A DNA stretch of 64,000 bases from Mycobacterium ahvazicum (GCF_900176255.2 NZ_FXEG02000003.1:372001-436000), one strand, 5' to 3'; counted from the first letter of the stretch, positions 41,268-51,082 are shown. Made by a program: numbers and translations. The notes: generated by a model from the sequence alone, not told the origin.

Positions 41268-41368
41268 AACGCTAACGGCGCCATTAACACGCGATTTCGA
41301 TGGCTAGACACTTTGAGTAATTGGTACGGTCACCGGTATCAGTTCCCGGGATCGACAGGAGAGCGCCG

Positions 41369-42553
41369 ATGACGTCGTTAGCCGATACGAGCGACCGCGT
41401 GGTTTCGCTGGCTCGCGGCATGCGCGACCTGGTGGCCGAGCAAGCCGCCGAGTCCGAGCGAATCCGCACTCTTTCGACTCCGATCGTGGACCAGATGTGG
41501 GCCAGCGGGCTGATGTCGTCGTTTAACCCCGAGGTGGCCGGGGGCCTCGAGCCGTCGTTTACCGAGATGATCGATACCTGGATCGAAATGGCTTGGCAGG
41601 ACGGCTCATTCGGGTGGATTGGCATCGCCAACCTGCCGTCGTCGTTCGCCGCGGCGGCCTATCTGCCCGACGAGGGCTTCGCCGAGGTGTTCACCGCCCA
41701 CGACAACCGCGTGACGATGGGCGGCCAGTTCTTTCCCAACGGGCAGGGGATCGTCGTCGACGGCGGCTATCAGCTCAGCGGCTCGTGGAGCTTCGGTTCC
41801 GGCATCGGCCATTCCGAGTACGTGGCGGCCGGATTTATGCCGCTGGACAACGGCGAGATGCGTTGGATCAGCGAAGGCCTGCCCGAGATGCACGTCGCCG
41901 TGCTGCCACGAAACCAGGTCAGCTTCAACGACGGGTGGCATGTCCAGGGGCTCAAGGGAACAGGGTCCTACGACTACAGCGTTACCGACGTGTTCGTGCC
42001 GGCCGGCCGCACCTTCGAGCTCTTCGCCCGGCGGCCGCACCGCGGGACGTCGCCGGCCACCCGGATGGGCCTGATGCCGGTCACCGCCGCCGGCCACGCA
42101 TCGTGGGCGCTGGGCGTGGCCAAGAGCATGCTCGACGACGTGCAGGAACTTGCCGCCACCAAATTCCGGATGAGCGACACGGCGTCTCTGGCCAGCCGCC
42201 CCACCTTCCAGAAGGGCCTGGCGCACCATCGCGCTGCCTGGCGCGCGGCGCGCCTTCTGGTGCTCGACGCCTTCACCGCCGCCGAGGCCGCGGTGGCCGC
42301 GGGCGACGACCTCACCCCGGCGTTGCGCGCCGATATGCGGGTGGCCGCCGTCTACGCCACCGATACGGCCCGAGCGTGTGCCGAATGGGCCCACCTCGTC
42401 GCGGGGACCAGCTCGATCCGCGAGGGCACTCGCCTCGAGCGCGCGTTCCGCGACATCTATACCGGCACTCAACACGCCTTTATCAGCGAGAAGGTGGCCA
42501 TCGACGCCGCCCAGATCTGGCTGGGCATCATCGAGGATCAGCCGGGGCTCTGA
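41369..42553 (+). CDS. Acyl-CoA dehydrogenase-fold flavin oxygenase (HsaA/group D monooxygenase-like)
   Basis: 394 residues from ATG at 41369 with CAGGAGAG upstream. It has the ACAD fold with GTGSYDYSVTDVFVPAGRTF as the conserved mid-domain and DTARACAEWAHLVAGTSSI near the C-terminus, but no catalytic Glu of acyl-CoA dehydrogenases is obvious. The pattern (ERIRTLSTPIVDQMWASGLM, GGLEPSF) matches HsaA/HpaB-like aromatic monooxygenases that use reduced flavin from a separate reductase; none is next to it. Likely part of aromatic or steroid ring metabolism. A palindrome spans its stop codon and that of the convergent PE gene. Confidence 0.85.
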   Translation: MTSLADTSDRVVSLARGMRDLVAEQAAESERIRTLSTPIVDQMWASGLMSSFNPEVAGGLEPSFTEMIDTWIEMAWQDGSFGWIGIANLPSSFAAAAYLPDEGFAEVFTAHDNRVTMGGQFFPNGQGIVVDGGYQLSGSWSFGSGIGHSEYVAAGFMPLDNGEMRWISEGLPEMHVAVLPRNQVSFNDGWHVQGLKGTGSYDYSVTDVFVPAGRTFELFARRPHRGTSPATRMGLMPVTAAGHASWALGVAKSMLDDVQELAATKFRMSDTASLASRPTFQKGLAHHRAAWRAARLLVLDAFTAAEAAVAAGDDLTPALRADMRVAAVYATDTARACAEWAHLVAGTSSIREGTRLERAFRDIYTGTQHAFISEKVAIDAAQIWLGIIEDQPGL

Positions 42554-42570
42554 GGGGCGGCGCCTCAGAG
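42548..42570. terminator. Bidirectional stem-loop over two convergent stop codons
   Basis: CTCTGAGG and CCTCAGAG, perfect 8-bp arms with a 7-base loop GGCGGCG. Both the TGA of the upstream oxygenase and the stop of the PE gene lie within it. Serves both transcripts. Confidence 0.65.
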
Positions 42571-43353
42571 CAGCTGCTCACCCGTCTGCTTGCCGTCGGC
42601 GTCTTTGGACTCCGGGGTGCCGTCATCGTTCGTCAACGACGACGCCAGTGCCGGCCCGGTCCCACCCGCGGCGGCGCCACTCGCCCCGGCCGCACTCGCG
42701 GCCGCTCCGCCGGTCGATGCACCGCCGGCGGTAGCGCCGCCCAGGCCGCCCTGGCCGACCGACCCCAGCGACGAGCCGAGCGAACTGAGGGTGCTCAGCG
42801 GCGCGCTGCCGGCGCTGAGCAGTGTTGATGCCGCACTCATCGTGGTAGGCATCGAGGCCGCGCCGGCCGCGGGGGTCGGCGCGACCGCCGCGCCTTCGAC
42901 CAGGTTCGCCAATGCCGGTGTGCGGGCCGGCGTCCCGGCCGCGCCGGGCACAGTTTCGGCGCGCAGCAGCCGGGTGGCCGGAGCCGGACTGGCCAACGAC
43001 CTCGACATGGGCGCGCCGGCGCTTTGGAATTCGACGGCGGTGGTGCGCGCCGCGTTGGTCTGTAGGGCACCTGCGGCGGTCGCGTCGGTCTGGGCATACA
43101 TCCGGGTGATGTTCACCAGCGCCGCGCCGGTCCGTGAAATCTCTTGGTGGGCGGCGGCGTGAGCGGCCAACGTCTTGCTGGCCTCGGCGGCAAACGCCAT
43201 CGCGGCCTGCATCGAGACTTCCTCGGCGCCCGCGGGCACCAGTGCGGTCACCATCGGTGCCGTGGCGGCTCCGGAAGCCAAGGCGCTGGCGCCCATCGCC
43301 GTCAACTGCCCGCCGATGATGGCAACCGCCGGATCGTGCGACATGGATGTCAT
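42565..43353 (-). CDS. PE-family protein resembling PE35, with Ala/Gly/Ser-rich tail
   Basis: 262 residues from ATG at 43353 (AGGAG ten bases upstream). The first ~95 residues are a PE domain close to PE35: SMSHDPAVAIIGGQLTAMG, then LVPAGAEEVSMQAAMAFAAE and a helix ending MYAQTDATAAGALQT, where YAQTD is the YxxxD/E export signal of ESX substrates. The rest is low-complexity Ala/Ser/Gly/Thr (LGGATAGGASTGGAAASAAG) with a charged tail. PE35 is encoded with PPE68 and EsxA/B in ESX-1; here there is no PPE or esx gene, so it is an orphan whose secretion partner must be elsewhere. Probably exported through a type VII system. Confidence 0.8.
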   Translation of the reverse strand: MTSMSHDPAVAIIGGQLTAMGASALASGAATAPMVTALVPAGAEEVSMQAAMAFAAEASKTLAAHAAAHQEISRTGAALVNITRMYAQTDATAAGALQTNAARTTAVEFQSAGAPMSRSLASPAPATRLLRAETVPGAAGTPARTPALANLVEGAAVAPTPAAGAASMPTTMSAASTLLSAGSAPLSTLSSLGSSLGSVGQGGLGGATAGGASTGGAAASAAGASGAAAGGTGPALASSLTNDDGTPESKDADGKQTGEQLL

Positions 43354-43471
43354 GTGCGTCGTGCTCCTAGGTGTGTGTGCGCCCGGCACCGTGGCGGATT
43401 GCATTGATTCTACCGAGGCGAACGGCCGCCAAAGGCACAAATTCTCGCCGACACAACGAAGGGCGATCCGG

Positions 43472-44293
43472 TCAAAGGTGTGTCAACAACCGCTCGGTGA
43501 ATTCCTCGGGATGTTCTCGGTGCATGAAATGCCCGCCGGGAACCTCCTCGACGACGTAGTCGGCCTCGAACATCCGGGCGGCACCCCGATAATCCGAGGG
43601 CTCGGCGACCGGATCATCCAGTCCGGCAAAGACAACCGTCGGCACCTTGATCCGCGCCTTCAGCGACGGGCTCGGAATGGGGGAGAGCTTTCGGTAGTAA
43701 CCGAACGCGGCATTGAGACTCGCCGGATTCGCGAAGCCGGCGCGCACGGCCTCGAATTCGCTCGGATCCGGGCTCCAGGTCGGAGACCATCGCCGGTAAA
43801 TGGCGGGTAGCGCCGCGAAGTCGTTGCGCGCGAAGCGGTTCGGTGCCCCCGGCAGCTTGTAGGCCACGAAATGGCGGACGCCCCAGACTTTCCGAAGCGT
43901 CGGTTTGAGCGCGCCCGGATGTGGAATACCGATCACGAAAAGCTTTTTCACGCGATCCGGGCCGAGCGCGGCCGCGCCGTAGGCAGCGCAGGCTCCCCAA
44001 TCGTGGCCGATCACGACGGCGTCGCGCGCCCCGAGCGCTTCGATCAATGCCAGCGGATCGCGGGCCAGGGTCTCTTGATCGGGGTCGCGGTCCGGGATCC
44101 CGCTGGGGTCATAGCCACGCATGAACGGACTCACCGCGCGATAGCCCTTCGCCGCGATCGCCGGGCGCAGCTGGTCCCACGAATGTGCGGTGTCGGGGAA
44201 ACCGTGCAGCATCAGCACGAGGGGGCCTGAGCCCTCCTCGAGACAGGCGAATCTGAGCCCATTCGCGTCGACGAACCGCACCGAATCTGCCAT
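43472..44293 (-). CDS. Alpha/beta hydrolase, epoxide hydrolase-like
   Basis: 273 residues from ATG at 44293. LMLHGFPDTAHSWDQLRPAI is the oxyanion region, VVIGHDWGACAAYGAAAL is the elbow with nucleophilic Asp in HDWG, and the C-terminal VPGGHFMHREHPEEF has the catalytic His. These are the marks of EphA/C-type epoxide hydrolases or haloalkane dehalogenases; Tyr residues expected in the lid cannot be fixed by eye. It is divergent from an NAD-dependent epimerase-like gene (59 bp). Confidence 0.88.
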   Translation of the reverse strand: MADSVRFVDANGLRFACLEEGSGPLVLMLHGFPDTAHSWDQLRPAIAAKGYRAVSPFMRGYDPSGIPDRDPDQETLARDPLALIEALGARDAVVIGHDWGACAAYGAAALGPDRVKKLFVIGIPHPGALKPTLRKVWGVRHFVAYKLPGAPNRFARNDFAALPAIYRRWSPTWSPDPSEFEAVRAGFANPASLNAAFGYYRKLSPIPSPSLKARIKVPTVVFAGLDDPVAEPSDYRGAARMFEADYVVEEVPGGHFMHREHPEEFTERLLTHL

Positions 44294-44352
44294 GACGAGC
44301 GCGACGTTACGCCGATGGTCGCGGCCCGGCGAGCGTCGCTTACCATCAGCGC

Positions 44353-45255
44353 ATGCGCGGCTCAAAGATCCTGATCACCGGTCCGACCGGACAAGTTGCC
44401 ACCCCCGTCGCCAAGGCGCTGGCAGCCGACAACGAAGTATGGGGCATCGCCCGGTTCACCAATCCCGCGGTCCGCGAGGATCTCGAGAAGGCGGGCGTGC
44501 GGTGCCAGACGGTCAATCTGGCCGCCGGCGACTTCGCCGGTCTGCCAGATGACTTCGACTACGTCCTGAATCTCGCGGTGGCCAAGAGTGGCCACTGGGA
44601 CACGGATCTGGCCGCCAACGCCGAATCCGTCGGGCTTCTGATGGCGCATTGCAGTAGCGCAAAAGCTTTCGTGCACTGCTCATCTGGGGCTGTGTACGAC
44701 CCACCGGACGACGAAGTCCGGACCGAGGACGCCGCGTTGGGTGACAACCACAAGCCGTTATTCCCCACCTATTCCATCTCGAAAATCGCGGGCGAGGTCG
44801 TCGCCCGGACGATGGCGCGCGCCCTGAATGTCCCCACCACGATCGCCCGCCTCAACGTCCCCTATGGCGACAACGGCGGGTGGCCGTTCTATCACATGGA
44901 GATGATGCTGGCCGGCATCCCGATTCCGGTCCCGGCCGGCGATCCGGCCCGTTACACCCCGATCCACGAGGACGACATCATCGCCACCATCCCGAAGCTA
45001 TTCGAGGTGGCATCGGTGCCGGCCACCACCCTCAACTGGTGCGGTGAACAGAACGTCAGCCTGCAGGAGTGGTGCGCCTACCTCGGGTCACTGGTCGGCA
45101 AGGAGCCGGTGTTCGAGGAGAGCGAGCAGGCGCTGCGCGGCAACCCCACCGACGCCGGCCGGATGCGCGAGCTCGTCGGCGCCGCGACGGTCGACTGGCG
45201 TGACGGCATGCGGCGCATGGCAATCAAGTTCCATCCGGAGCTCGTCAGCGCGTAA
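44353..45255 (+). CDS. NAD(P)-dependent epimerase/dehydratase family protein
   Basis: 300 residues, extended SDR fold. KILITGPTGQVATPVAKALA (residues 4-23) contains the TGxxGxxG pattern, and the active-site motif is YSISK (Tyr, Lys) in FPTYSISKIAGEVVARTMA with an earlier CSSGAVYDPP Ser. It may be a nucleotide-sugar epimerase, a hydroxysteroid or a quinone-type oxidoreductase. Start ATG 44353. Its end is 6 bp from the convergent iron-containing alcohol dehydrogenase. No transport or glycan gene is near. Confidence 0.85.
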   Translation: MRGSKILITGPTGQVATPVAKALAADNEVWGIARFTNPAVREDLEKAGVRCQTVNLAAGDFAGLPDDFDYVLNLAVAKSGHWDTDLAANAESVGLLMAHCSSAKAFVHCSSGAVYDPPDDEVRTEDAALGDNHKPLFPTYSISKIAGEVVARTMARALNVPTTIARLNVPYGDNGGWPFYHMEMMLAGIPIPVPAGDPARYTPIHEDDIIATIPKLFEVASVPATTLNWCGEQNVSLQEWCAYLGSLVGKEPVFEESEQALRGNPTDAGRMRELVGAATVDWRDGMRRMAIKFHPELVSA

Positions 45256-45261
45256 GAGCGG

Positions 45262-46569
<1,308 letters not shown>

Positions 46570-46588
46570 CGGGAGGGAAATCTACTCG

Positions 46589-47155
46589 CTATCTGGGTTC
46601 GACGACGCGGGCGGCCGCTTCGACGGCGGCGGCGCGGCGCCCGGCGATGACGTCCGGATCCGTCGTAGCGGCTGCGGGATCCGGAAAGTGCGCCCAGCTC
46701 AAGCCAATAGCGAACAACAGGACGATGAGCTGTTCGGGTTCCCACACCGGGTCGACGTGTCCGTCGGCCTGCGCTTGCCGCAGGGCGGCGATGGCCTTCT
46801 CGGGCGGATGTACGCCGTCCACCTCAGGATTGTCGAGCGTGAAACCTTCCATTTGTGCCCAGGTGATCATCCGGATGTGTTCGGGCCGGCGCTGGGCGAG
46901 ATCGAAAACCCCGCCGACGAACTCGGGCACCGCATCCGGGCGTAACTCGACGGCCCGGAAGAACTCGGCACCGTCGGTGGCAACCACGTCCCGGAAGAGG
47001 GTTTCCTTGTCGCCGAAATGCGCGTAAAGGCGCTCCTTGCTCGCGCTGGCCGCGCGGGCGATGCGGTCGACGCGCGCACCGGCCAACCCGTACTGCGCGA
47101 ACTCGGCGCGGGCTGCGGCGAGGATCTCGTCGCGGAGTTCGGTCCTGGTGCGCAC
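46589..47155 (-). CDS. TetR family transcriptional repressor
   Basis: 188 residues from GTG at 47155. HTH: EILAAARAEFAQYGLAGARVDRIARAASASKERLYAHFGDKETLF, a canonical TetR DNA-binding domain. The C-terminal domain has a TetR_C_33-like pattern with EQLIVLLFAIGLSW. An upstream extension to 47227 has a poor coding character and would run over the operator. It is divergent from a methyltransferase gene, with a perfect 14-bp palindrome at 47173-47186. It probably controls the methyltransferase/acyltransferase unit and itself. Confidence 0.9.
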   Translation of the reverse strand: MRTRTELRDEILAAARAEFAQYGLAGARVDRIARAASASKERLYAHFGDKETLFRDVVATDGAEFFRAVELRPDAVPEFVGGVFDLAQRRPEHIRMITWAQMEGFTLDNPEVDGVHPPEKAIAALRQAQADGHVDPVWEPEQLIVLLFAIGLSWAHFPDPAAATTDPDVIAGRRAAAVEAAARVVEPR

Positions 47156-47172
47156 GAAAACATCATACGCAG

Positions 47173-47186
47173 ACGAACCGGTTCGT
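47173..47186. promoter_or_regulatory. TetR operator candidate, perfect 14-bp palindrome
   Basis: ACGAACCGGTTCGT. It lies 18 bp before the TetR start; the TATAGT hexamer at 47191-47196 is a good -10 element for the methyltransferase, so the palindrome sits in its spacer/-35 region. A half-site GCGAACC follows at about 47202. Confidence 0.75.
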
Positions 47187-47190
47187 TTGT

Positions 47191-47196
47191 TATAGT
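47191..47196 (+). promoter_or_regulatory. Probable -10 promoter element
   Basis: TATAGT hexamer 30 bp before the methyltransferase ATG (47226), immediately downstream of the TetR palindrome. Confidence 0.5.
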
Positions 47197-47225
47197 GGTC
47201 GCAGCGAACCAGAAAGGGAGCGACC

Positions 47226-48032
47226 ATGGAAACGGCGAATGTTCTTCAGCAGGCGATTGCGACGATGCCGAGGGGAGGTTCACGGGCATCTTGGCTGGAT
47301 CGGCGGTTTCAGACCAATGCGCTGGAGTATCTCGACCGCGACGACGTGCCGGACGCCGTCAAGCAGAAGGTCATCGGGATGCTCGACCGGTTGGGGACGC
47401 TGAGCAACCAGCACGAGGAGCACGCCCGCACGGCGTTGAAGGTTGTCGCCGACATCAAGAATCCACGGATTCTGGAACTCGGCGCCGGCCACGGCAAGCT
47501 GTCGGCAAAGATTTTGGAACTGCATCCAACGGCCACCGTCACCGTCAGCGACGTGAATCCTGATTCGGTGGACAACATCGCCGCCGGGGAGCTGGGCAGC
47601 CACCCGCGAGCCGACGTCAAGGTCGTCGACGCCACCGCGATCGACGCGCCCGACGCCAGCTACGACCTGGTGGTATTCGCGCTCGCATTTCACCACTTGC
47701 CGCCGCCGATCGCGTGCCGTGCGATCGCCGAGGCGACGCGGGTTGGCGGGCGGTTCTTGGTGATCGACCTCAAACGCCAGTCGCCCGTGCGTACCCTGCT
47801 CTTCCCGGCACTGGCCCTGCCGGTCAACCTGACGCTAATGCCATGGTCCTGGATTTGGCCCGGCCTGCACGATGGCTTCATCAGCGTTCTGCGCGCGTAC
47901 AGCCTGTCTGCCCTCGAGGAGCTCGGCCTCGCCGCCGATCCCGGCATGAGACTGCAAACACTGCCCTCGCCAAGGCGGTTCGGCCCACCATCACACAACG
48001 TCGTTTTCTCCCGCTCAGCCGACCATGACTGA
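47226..48032 (+). CDS. Class I SAM-dependent methyltransferase
   Basis: 268 residues. Rossmann-like fold: ILELGAGHGKLSAKILELHP is motif I, VSDVNPDSVDNIAAGELGS motif II, YDLVVFALAFHHLPPPIACR motif IV with ALAFHHL, and GGRFLVIDLKRQSP. The middle has hydrophobic stretches (LLFPALALPVNLTLMPWSWIW) that suggest a lipid or membrane-near substrate. AGAAAGGGAG upstream. It overlaps the acyltransferase by eight bases, so the two are one unit controlled by the divergent TetR. Substrate is perhaps a lipid or small hydrophobic alcohol. Confidence 0.88.
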   Translation: METANVLQQAIATMPRGGSRASWLDRRFQTNALEYLDRDDVPDAVKQKVIGMLDRLGTLSNQHEEHARTALKVVADIKNPRILELGAGHGKLSAKILELHPTATVTVSDVNPDSVDNIAAGELGSHPRADVKVVDATAIDAPDASYDLVVFALAFHHLPPPIACRAIAEATRVGGRFLVIDLKRQSPVRTLLFPALALPVNLTLMPWSWIWPGLHDGFISVLRAYSLSALEELGLAADPGMRLQTLPSPRRFGPPSHNVVFSRSADHD

Positions 48033-48885
48033 CGACATCGACCTGGCGGCCATCATGGCGCCGAATCGGCGGGTGCAGACGCTGCGCACCGTGCTCGATT
48101 CGATGACCGAACGCCTGCGTCCCGTCGTCGACCTTTCCCGTCCTTACGTCGACGGCACCGAAAACCTGATCGCTGACGGACGATTTCTGTTGGCAGGCAA
48201 CCACACTCAGGCGGGCACCGAAGTATTTCTGATCTCCGATGCGGTGCGGCGCACGATCGGCACCCGGGTGCGGCCGCTGGCCGATCGACAATTCGGCCGT
48301 ATGCGTGGGCTACCCGCCGATCTGATCGCGGCATTCGGGGGTGTGGTGGGCGCACCCGACACCGCCCGCGAACTGATGACGCACGACCAGACCGTTCTGG
48401 TGTTTCCCGGCGGGGGTCGCGAGATCGGTAAGTTCAAGGGCGAGGAGTACACGCTGCGCTGGCAGGGACGTTCCGGATTCGCGCGGGTCTGCGTGGAAAA
48501 CGGCTATCCGATCGTGCCGGCCGGTCTGGTCGGCGGCGACGACGTCTACCGCAGTTTGACGACTCGGGATAGTGCCTATGCGAAACTCGCTGCGGCACTG
48601 AGCCGTAGGCTCAACGGTCGGTCGGACATGGCGATGCCGTTGGTGCGGGGGATCGGCCCGACGCTGATCCCCCGACCGCAGCGCATGTACCTACGTTTCG
48701 GCGCACCGATCGATACCAGCAGACCCCTGGGCATCGGTGCGGCCGATTGGGTGGAGGTCGTCAAGAAGCAGACGCAACGTGCGCTCAACCAAATCCTGGT
48801 GGAGTTGCGACAGCTTCGAGAAGGCGATCCCTATCGCGGACTCAACCCGCTGGCGTGGCGCAAAGCGGTCGCACCCGGACCCTGA
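48025..48885 (+). CDS. PlsC-type acyltransferase
   Basis: 286 residues of the glycerol-phosphate/lysophospholipid acyltransferase family. LLAGNHTQAGTEVFLISDAV contains the catalytic NHxxxxD-like motif as NHTQAGTE; the second block VLVFPGGGREIGKFKGEEY contains the FPEG-equivalent FPGGGR, and IVPAGLVGGDDVYR follows. Family members acylate glycerol or lysolipids at the membrane. The first motif lacks the Asp at HX4D (here Glu or Thr, depending on alignment), so the catalytic pair needs confirmation. It shares an operon with the methyltransferase by an eight-base overlap, suggesting a combined lipid-modification task. Confidence 0.85.
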   Translation: MTDDIDLAAIMAPNRRVQTLRTVLDSMTERLRPVVDLSRPYVDGTENLIADGRFLLAGNHTQAGTEVFLISDAVRRTIGTRVRPLADRQFGRMRGLPADLIAAFGGVVGAPDTARELMTHDQTVLVFPGGGREIGKFKGEEYTLRWQGRSGFARVCVENGYPIVPAGLVGGDDVYRSLTTRDSAYAKLAAALSRRLNGRSDMAMPLVRGIGPTLIPRPQRMYLRFGAPIDTSRPLGIGAADWVEVVKKQTQRALNQILVELRQLREGDPYRGLNPLAWRKAVAPGP

Positions 48886-48968
48886 ACCGTGCCCGGCGAA
48901 GTCCAGACGACCCGAAACACTGCGCGGCGCGAATGGCGACCGGGTTGGCCCACGGGCATGATGCACCC

Positions 48969-49439
48969 ATGCCGCTCTATGTGCGTCACACCCGGTCGGC
49001 GCGAATCGTCGAACTGCCTCGCCCGATTTGCGGCAAGTTGGCCGAGCACGCCGCCTCCCACCAAGTCGACCTCAACGATGTGCAGGTGTGGCTGACGCAT
49101 AGCGAAAACCCGCCGGCCAGTTCGGCATTCGGCAAGCTGCTGCGGCGACGCGCCAATCCGGCCGATCCCGACGAGGAGCACTGGACCGCGGTGGTGCTGC
49201 ATCCGACCCAGCTGCTGGTGGCCACCGAAGGGGCTAAGCGCGGGACCACGGTCATTTCCCTGCCGTTGTCGCGGACGTCGATGGCCACCGAGGCGGTCTC
49301 CGACGATGCCGCCGGATTCACGATCACCGGCTTCGGCGGCGAGCAAGCCGGTAGTTACTACGTCGGGCTGGGACCCGAACCCGATGCGCTGCGCTGCGTT
49401 TCGGCGGTGCGCGAGGCGATCAGCGCAGCCAACCGCTAG
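48969..49439 (+). CDS. Conserved hypothetical protein
   Basis: 156 residues from ATG at 48969. Apparently a single soluble domain: MPLYVRHTRSARIVELPRP at the N-terminus, then WLTHSENPPASSAFGKLLRRR, EHWTAVVLHPTQLLVATEGA and GFGGEQAGSYYVGLGPEPD. Alternating strands and a helix fit a PH-like or small beta-barrel fold. No signal peptide, no known motif. It stands 83 bp after the acyltransferase in the same direction and 124 bp before the ALDH promoter. Function unknown. Confidence 0.7.
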   Translation: MPLYVRHTRSARIVELPRPICGKLAEHAASHQVDLNDVQVWLTHSENPPASSAFGKLLRRRANPADPDEEHWTAVVLHPTQLLVATEGAKRGTTVISLPLSRTSMATEAVSDDAAGFTITGFGGEQAGSYYVGLGPEPDALRCVSAVREAISAANR

Positions 49440-49488
49440 ACCCCGGCGAGGGGGTGAAACGGCGCAATCTTGACCGGGCCACGATCAC

Positions 49489-49512
49489 AATGCTAAGCAG
49501 GTGCTCAGCATT
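49489..49512. promoter_or_regulatory. 24-bp near-perfect palindrome upstream of the aldehyde dehydrogenase
   Basis: Arms AATGCTAAGCAG and GTGCTCAGCATT match as reverse complements except for two positions. A TTGACC hexamer at 49470-49475 is a good -35; the palindrome covers the -10 zone. A repressor that binds TGCTnAGCA-type sites is expected. Nearest TetR genes are at 46589 and 10480, but neither has this palindrome. Confidence 0.65.
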
Positions 49513-49563
49513 CACGGGCACGGGAGCGCCGGGCTCGATCAGGGTTGATCGGGAAGGGAACAG

Positions 49564-51018
49564 ATGACTCTGCAGGCAGTACTGGACGACCTGGGCAAGC
49601 GCCCCGGATCGGGTGAGGTCATTGCGATCATCAATCCCGCGACCGAGGAGACCATCACCGAATTCACCGACTGCGGCGAAGACGCGGTCGGTGAGGCGGC
49701 AGGGCGGGCGAAGGCATCGTTCGAGTCGGGTGTGTGGTCCGACCTTCCGGGCCGCGAACGGGCGAAAGTGCTGTGGCGGATCGGCGAATTGATCGACGAG
49801 CACGCAGAGGAGTTCGCCCAACTCGATTCGCTCAACACCGGTATGCCGCTGATGCAGGCGCAGTTGCAGATGTCGACCTGCTCGGAGTTCTTCCGCTATT
49901 ACGCCGGTTGGTGTTCGAAGATCAACGGCGTCGCGTACGACGTGAAGACGGACGGCATCGCGACCGACACCTACGTCAACATGCACGCGTACACGCTCAA
50001 AGAGCCCTACAGCGTGGTGGGCCTGATCTTCCCGTGGAACGGTCCAATCTTCAATGCGTGCGCGAAGCTGGCGCCGGCCCTGGCCGCGGGCGGCAGCCTG
50101 CTCGTCAAGCCCGCCGAGGAGACGCCGCTATCGGCGGTGCTGCTGGACAGGCTCATCCACGAGGCCGGCGTGCCCGACGGTGTCGTCAACCTGCTGACCG
50201 GATACGGCCACACCGCGGGTGCGGCGATCACCGCGCATCCCGACGTGCAGAAGGTCGCCTTCACCGGCTCGACGGAGGTCGGCAAGGCCATCGTGCGGGC
50301 GTCGGCCGACAACCTGAAAAAGGTGACGCTGGAACTCGGCGGCAAGTCGCCGGTGCTGATCTTCGACGACGCCGATCTCGACAAGGCGATCATGATGGCC
50401 TCGCTCGGCATCTTCGTGCACTCCGGCCAGGGTTGCGTGTGCGGGTCGCGAATCTTCGTGCAGCGCGGCGTGTTCGACCGCGTCGTGGAAGGAATCTCGA
50501 TGATGGCTGACTCGTTCAAGCTGGGCGCTCCGAGCGAGGAGGGCTGCGTCAGCGGCCCGCTGATCAGCCAGAAGCAGCTGACCCGGGTGATGGGCTACAT
50601 CGAGGAGGGCCGCAAGGACGGCGTAGAGGTGGTCACCGGCGGCCATCGGCTGGATCGCAAAGGCTACTTCGTGCACCCGACGGTGCTCACCAACGTCGAC
50701 CCTGCCATGCGGTTGTACCAGGAGGAGATCTTCGGGCCGGTGGTCAGCATCCTGCCGTTCGACGACGAGGACGAGGCCGTGGCGATGGCCAACGACACGA
50801 CCTACGGTCTGGCGGCTACCGCGTGGACGGAAAACCTGGGCCGGGCTCACCGGATCATGAAGAGACTGCAGGCCGGCAGCGTTCAGGTGAACTGCCAGTT
50901 GGTCTTCGACCACGACGTACCGTTCGGCGGGTACAAGCAGTCCGGCTGGGGCCACGAGTTCGGCAGGGAGGGTCTCGAGATCTACCTCAAGACGAAGTCG
51001 GTCTGGGCCCAGCTGTAA
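49564..51018 (+). CDS. NAD(P)-dependent aldehyde dehydrogenase
   Basis: 484 residues. Catalytic Cys291 in GQGCVCGSR (with a second Cys293, typical of many mycobacterial ALDHs), catalytic Glu257 in LELGGKSP, and the NAD(P)-binding FTGSTEVGKAI segment. The C-terminal YKQSGWGHEFGREGLEIYL is the common oligomer-helix. It oxidises an aldehyde to a carboxylate in the cytoplasm; chain length of the substrate is unknown. ATG at 49564. A strong palindrome is upstream, and a strong terminator (51036-51071) follows. It is monocistronic. Confidence 0.95.
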   Translation: MTLQAVLDDLGKRPGSGEVIAIINPATEETITEFTDCGEDAVGEAAGRAKASFESGVWSDLPGRERAKVLWRIGELIDEHAEEFAQLDSLNTGMPLMQAQLQMSTCSEFFRYYAGWCSKINGVAYDVKTDGIATDTYVNMHAYTLKEPYSVVGLIFPWNGPIFNACAKLAPALAAGGSLLVKPAEETPLSAVLLDRLIHEAGVPDGVVNLLTGYGHTAGAAITAHPDVQKVAFTGSTEVGKAIVRASADNLKKVTLELGGKSPVLIFDDADLDKAIMMASLGIFVHSGQGCVCGSRIFVQRGVFDRVVEGISMMADSFKLGAPSEEGCVSGPLISQKQLTRVMGYIEEGRKDGVEVVTGGHRLDRKGYFVHPTVLTNVDPAMRLYQEEIFGPVVSILPFDDEDEAVAMANDTTYGLAATAWTENLGRAHRIMKRLQAGSVQVNCQLVFDHDVPFGGYKQSGWGHEFGREGLEIYLKTKSVWAQL

Positions 51019-51035
51019 ATCACTGCGCCACAACA

Positions 51036-51071
51036 AGATAGCTCCGAACCCTGACGGGTTCGGAGCTATCT
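51036..51071. terminator. Strong bidirectional stem-loop terminator
   Basis: A 16-bp perfect stem with arms AGATAGCTCCGAACCC and its complement around a four-base TGAC loop. It closes the ALDH transcript and also serves the minus-strand unit (51083). One of the strongest hairpins of the window. Confidence 0.85.
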
Positions 51072-51082
51072 GCCCCTCAGCT

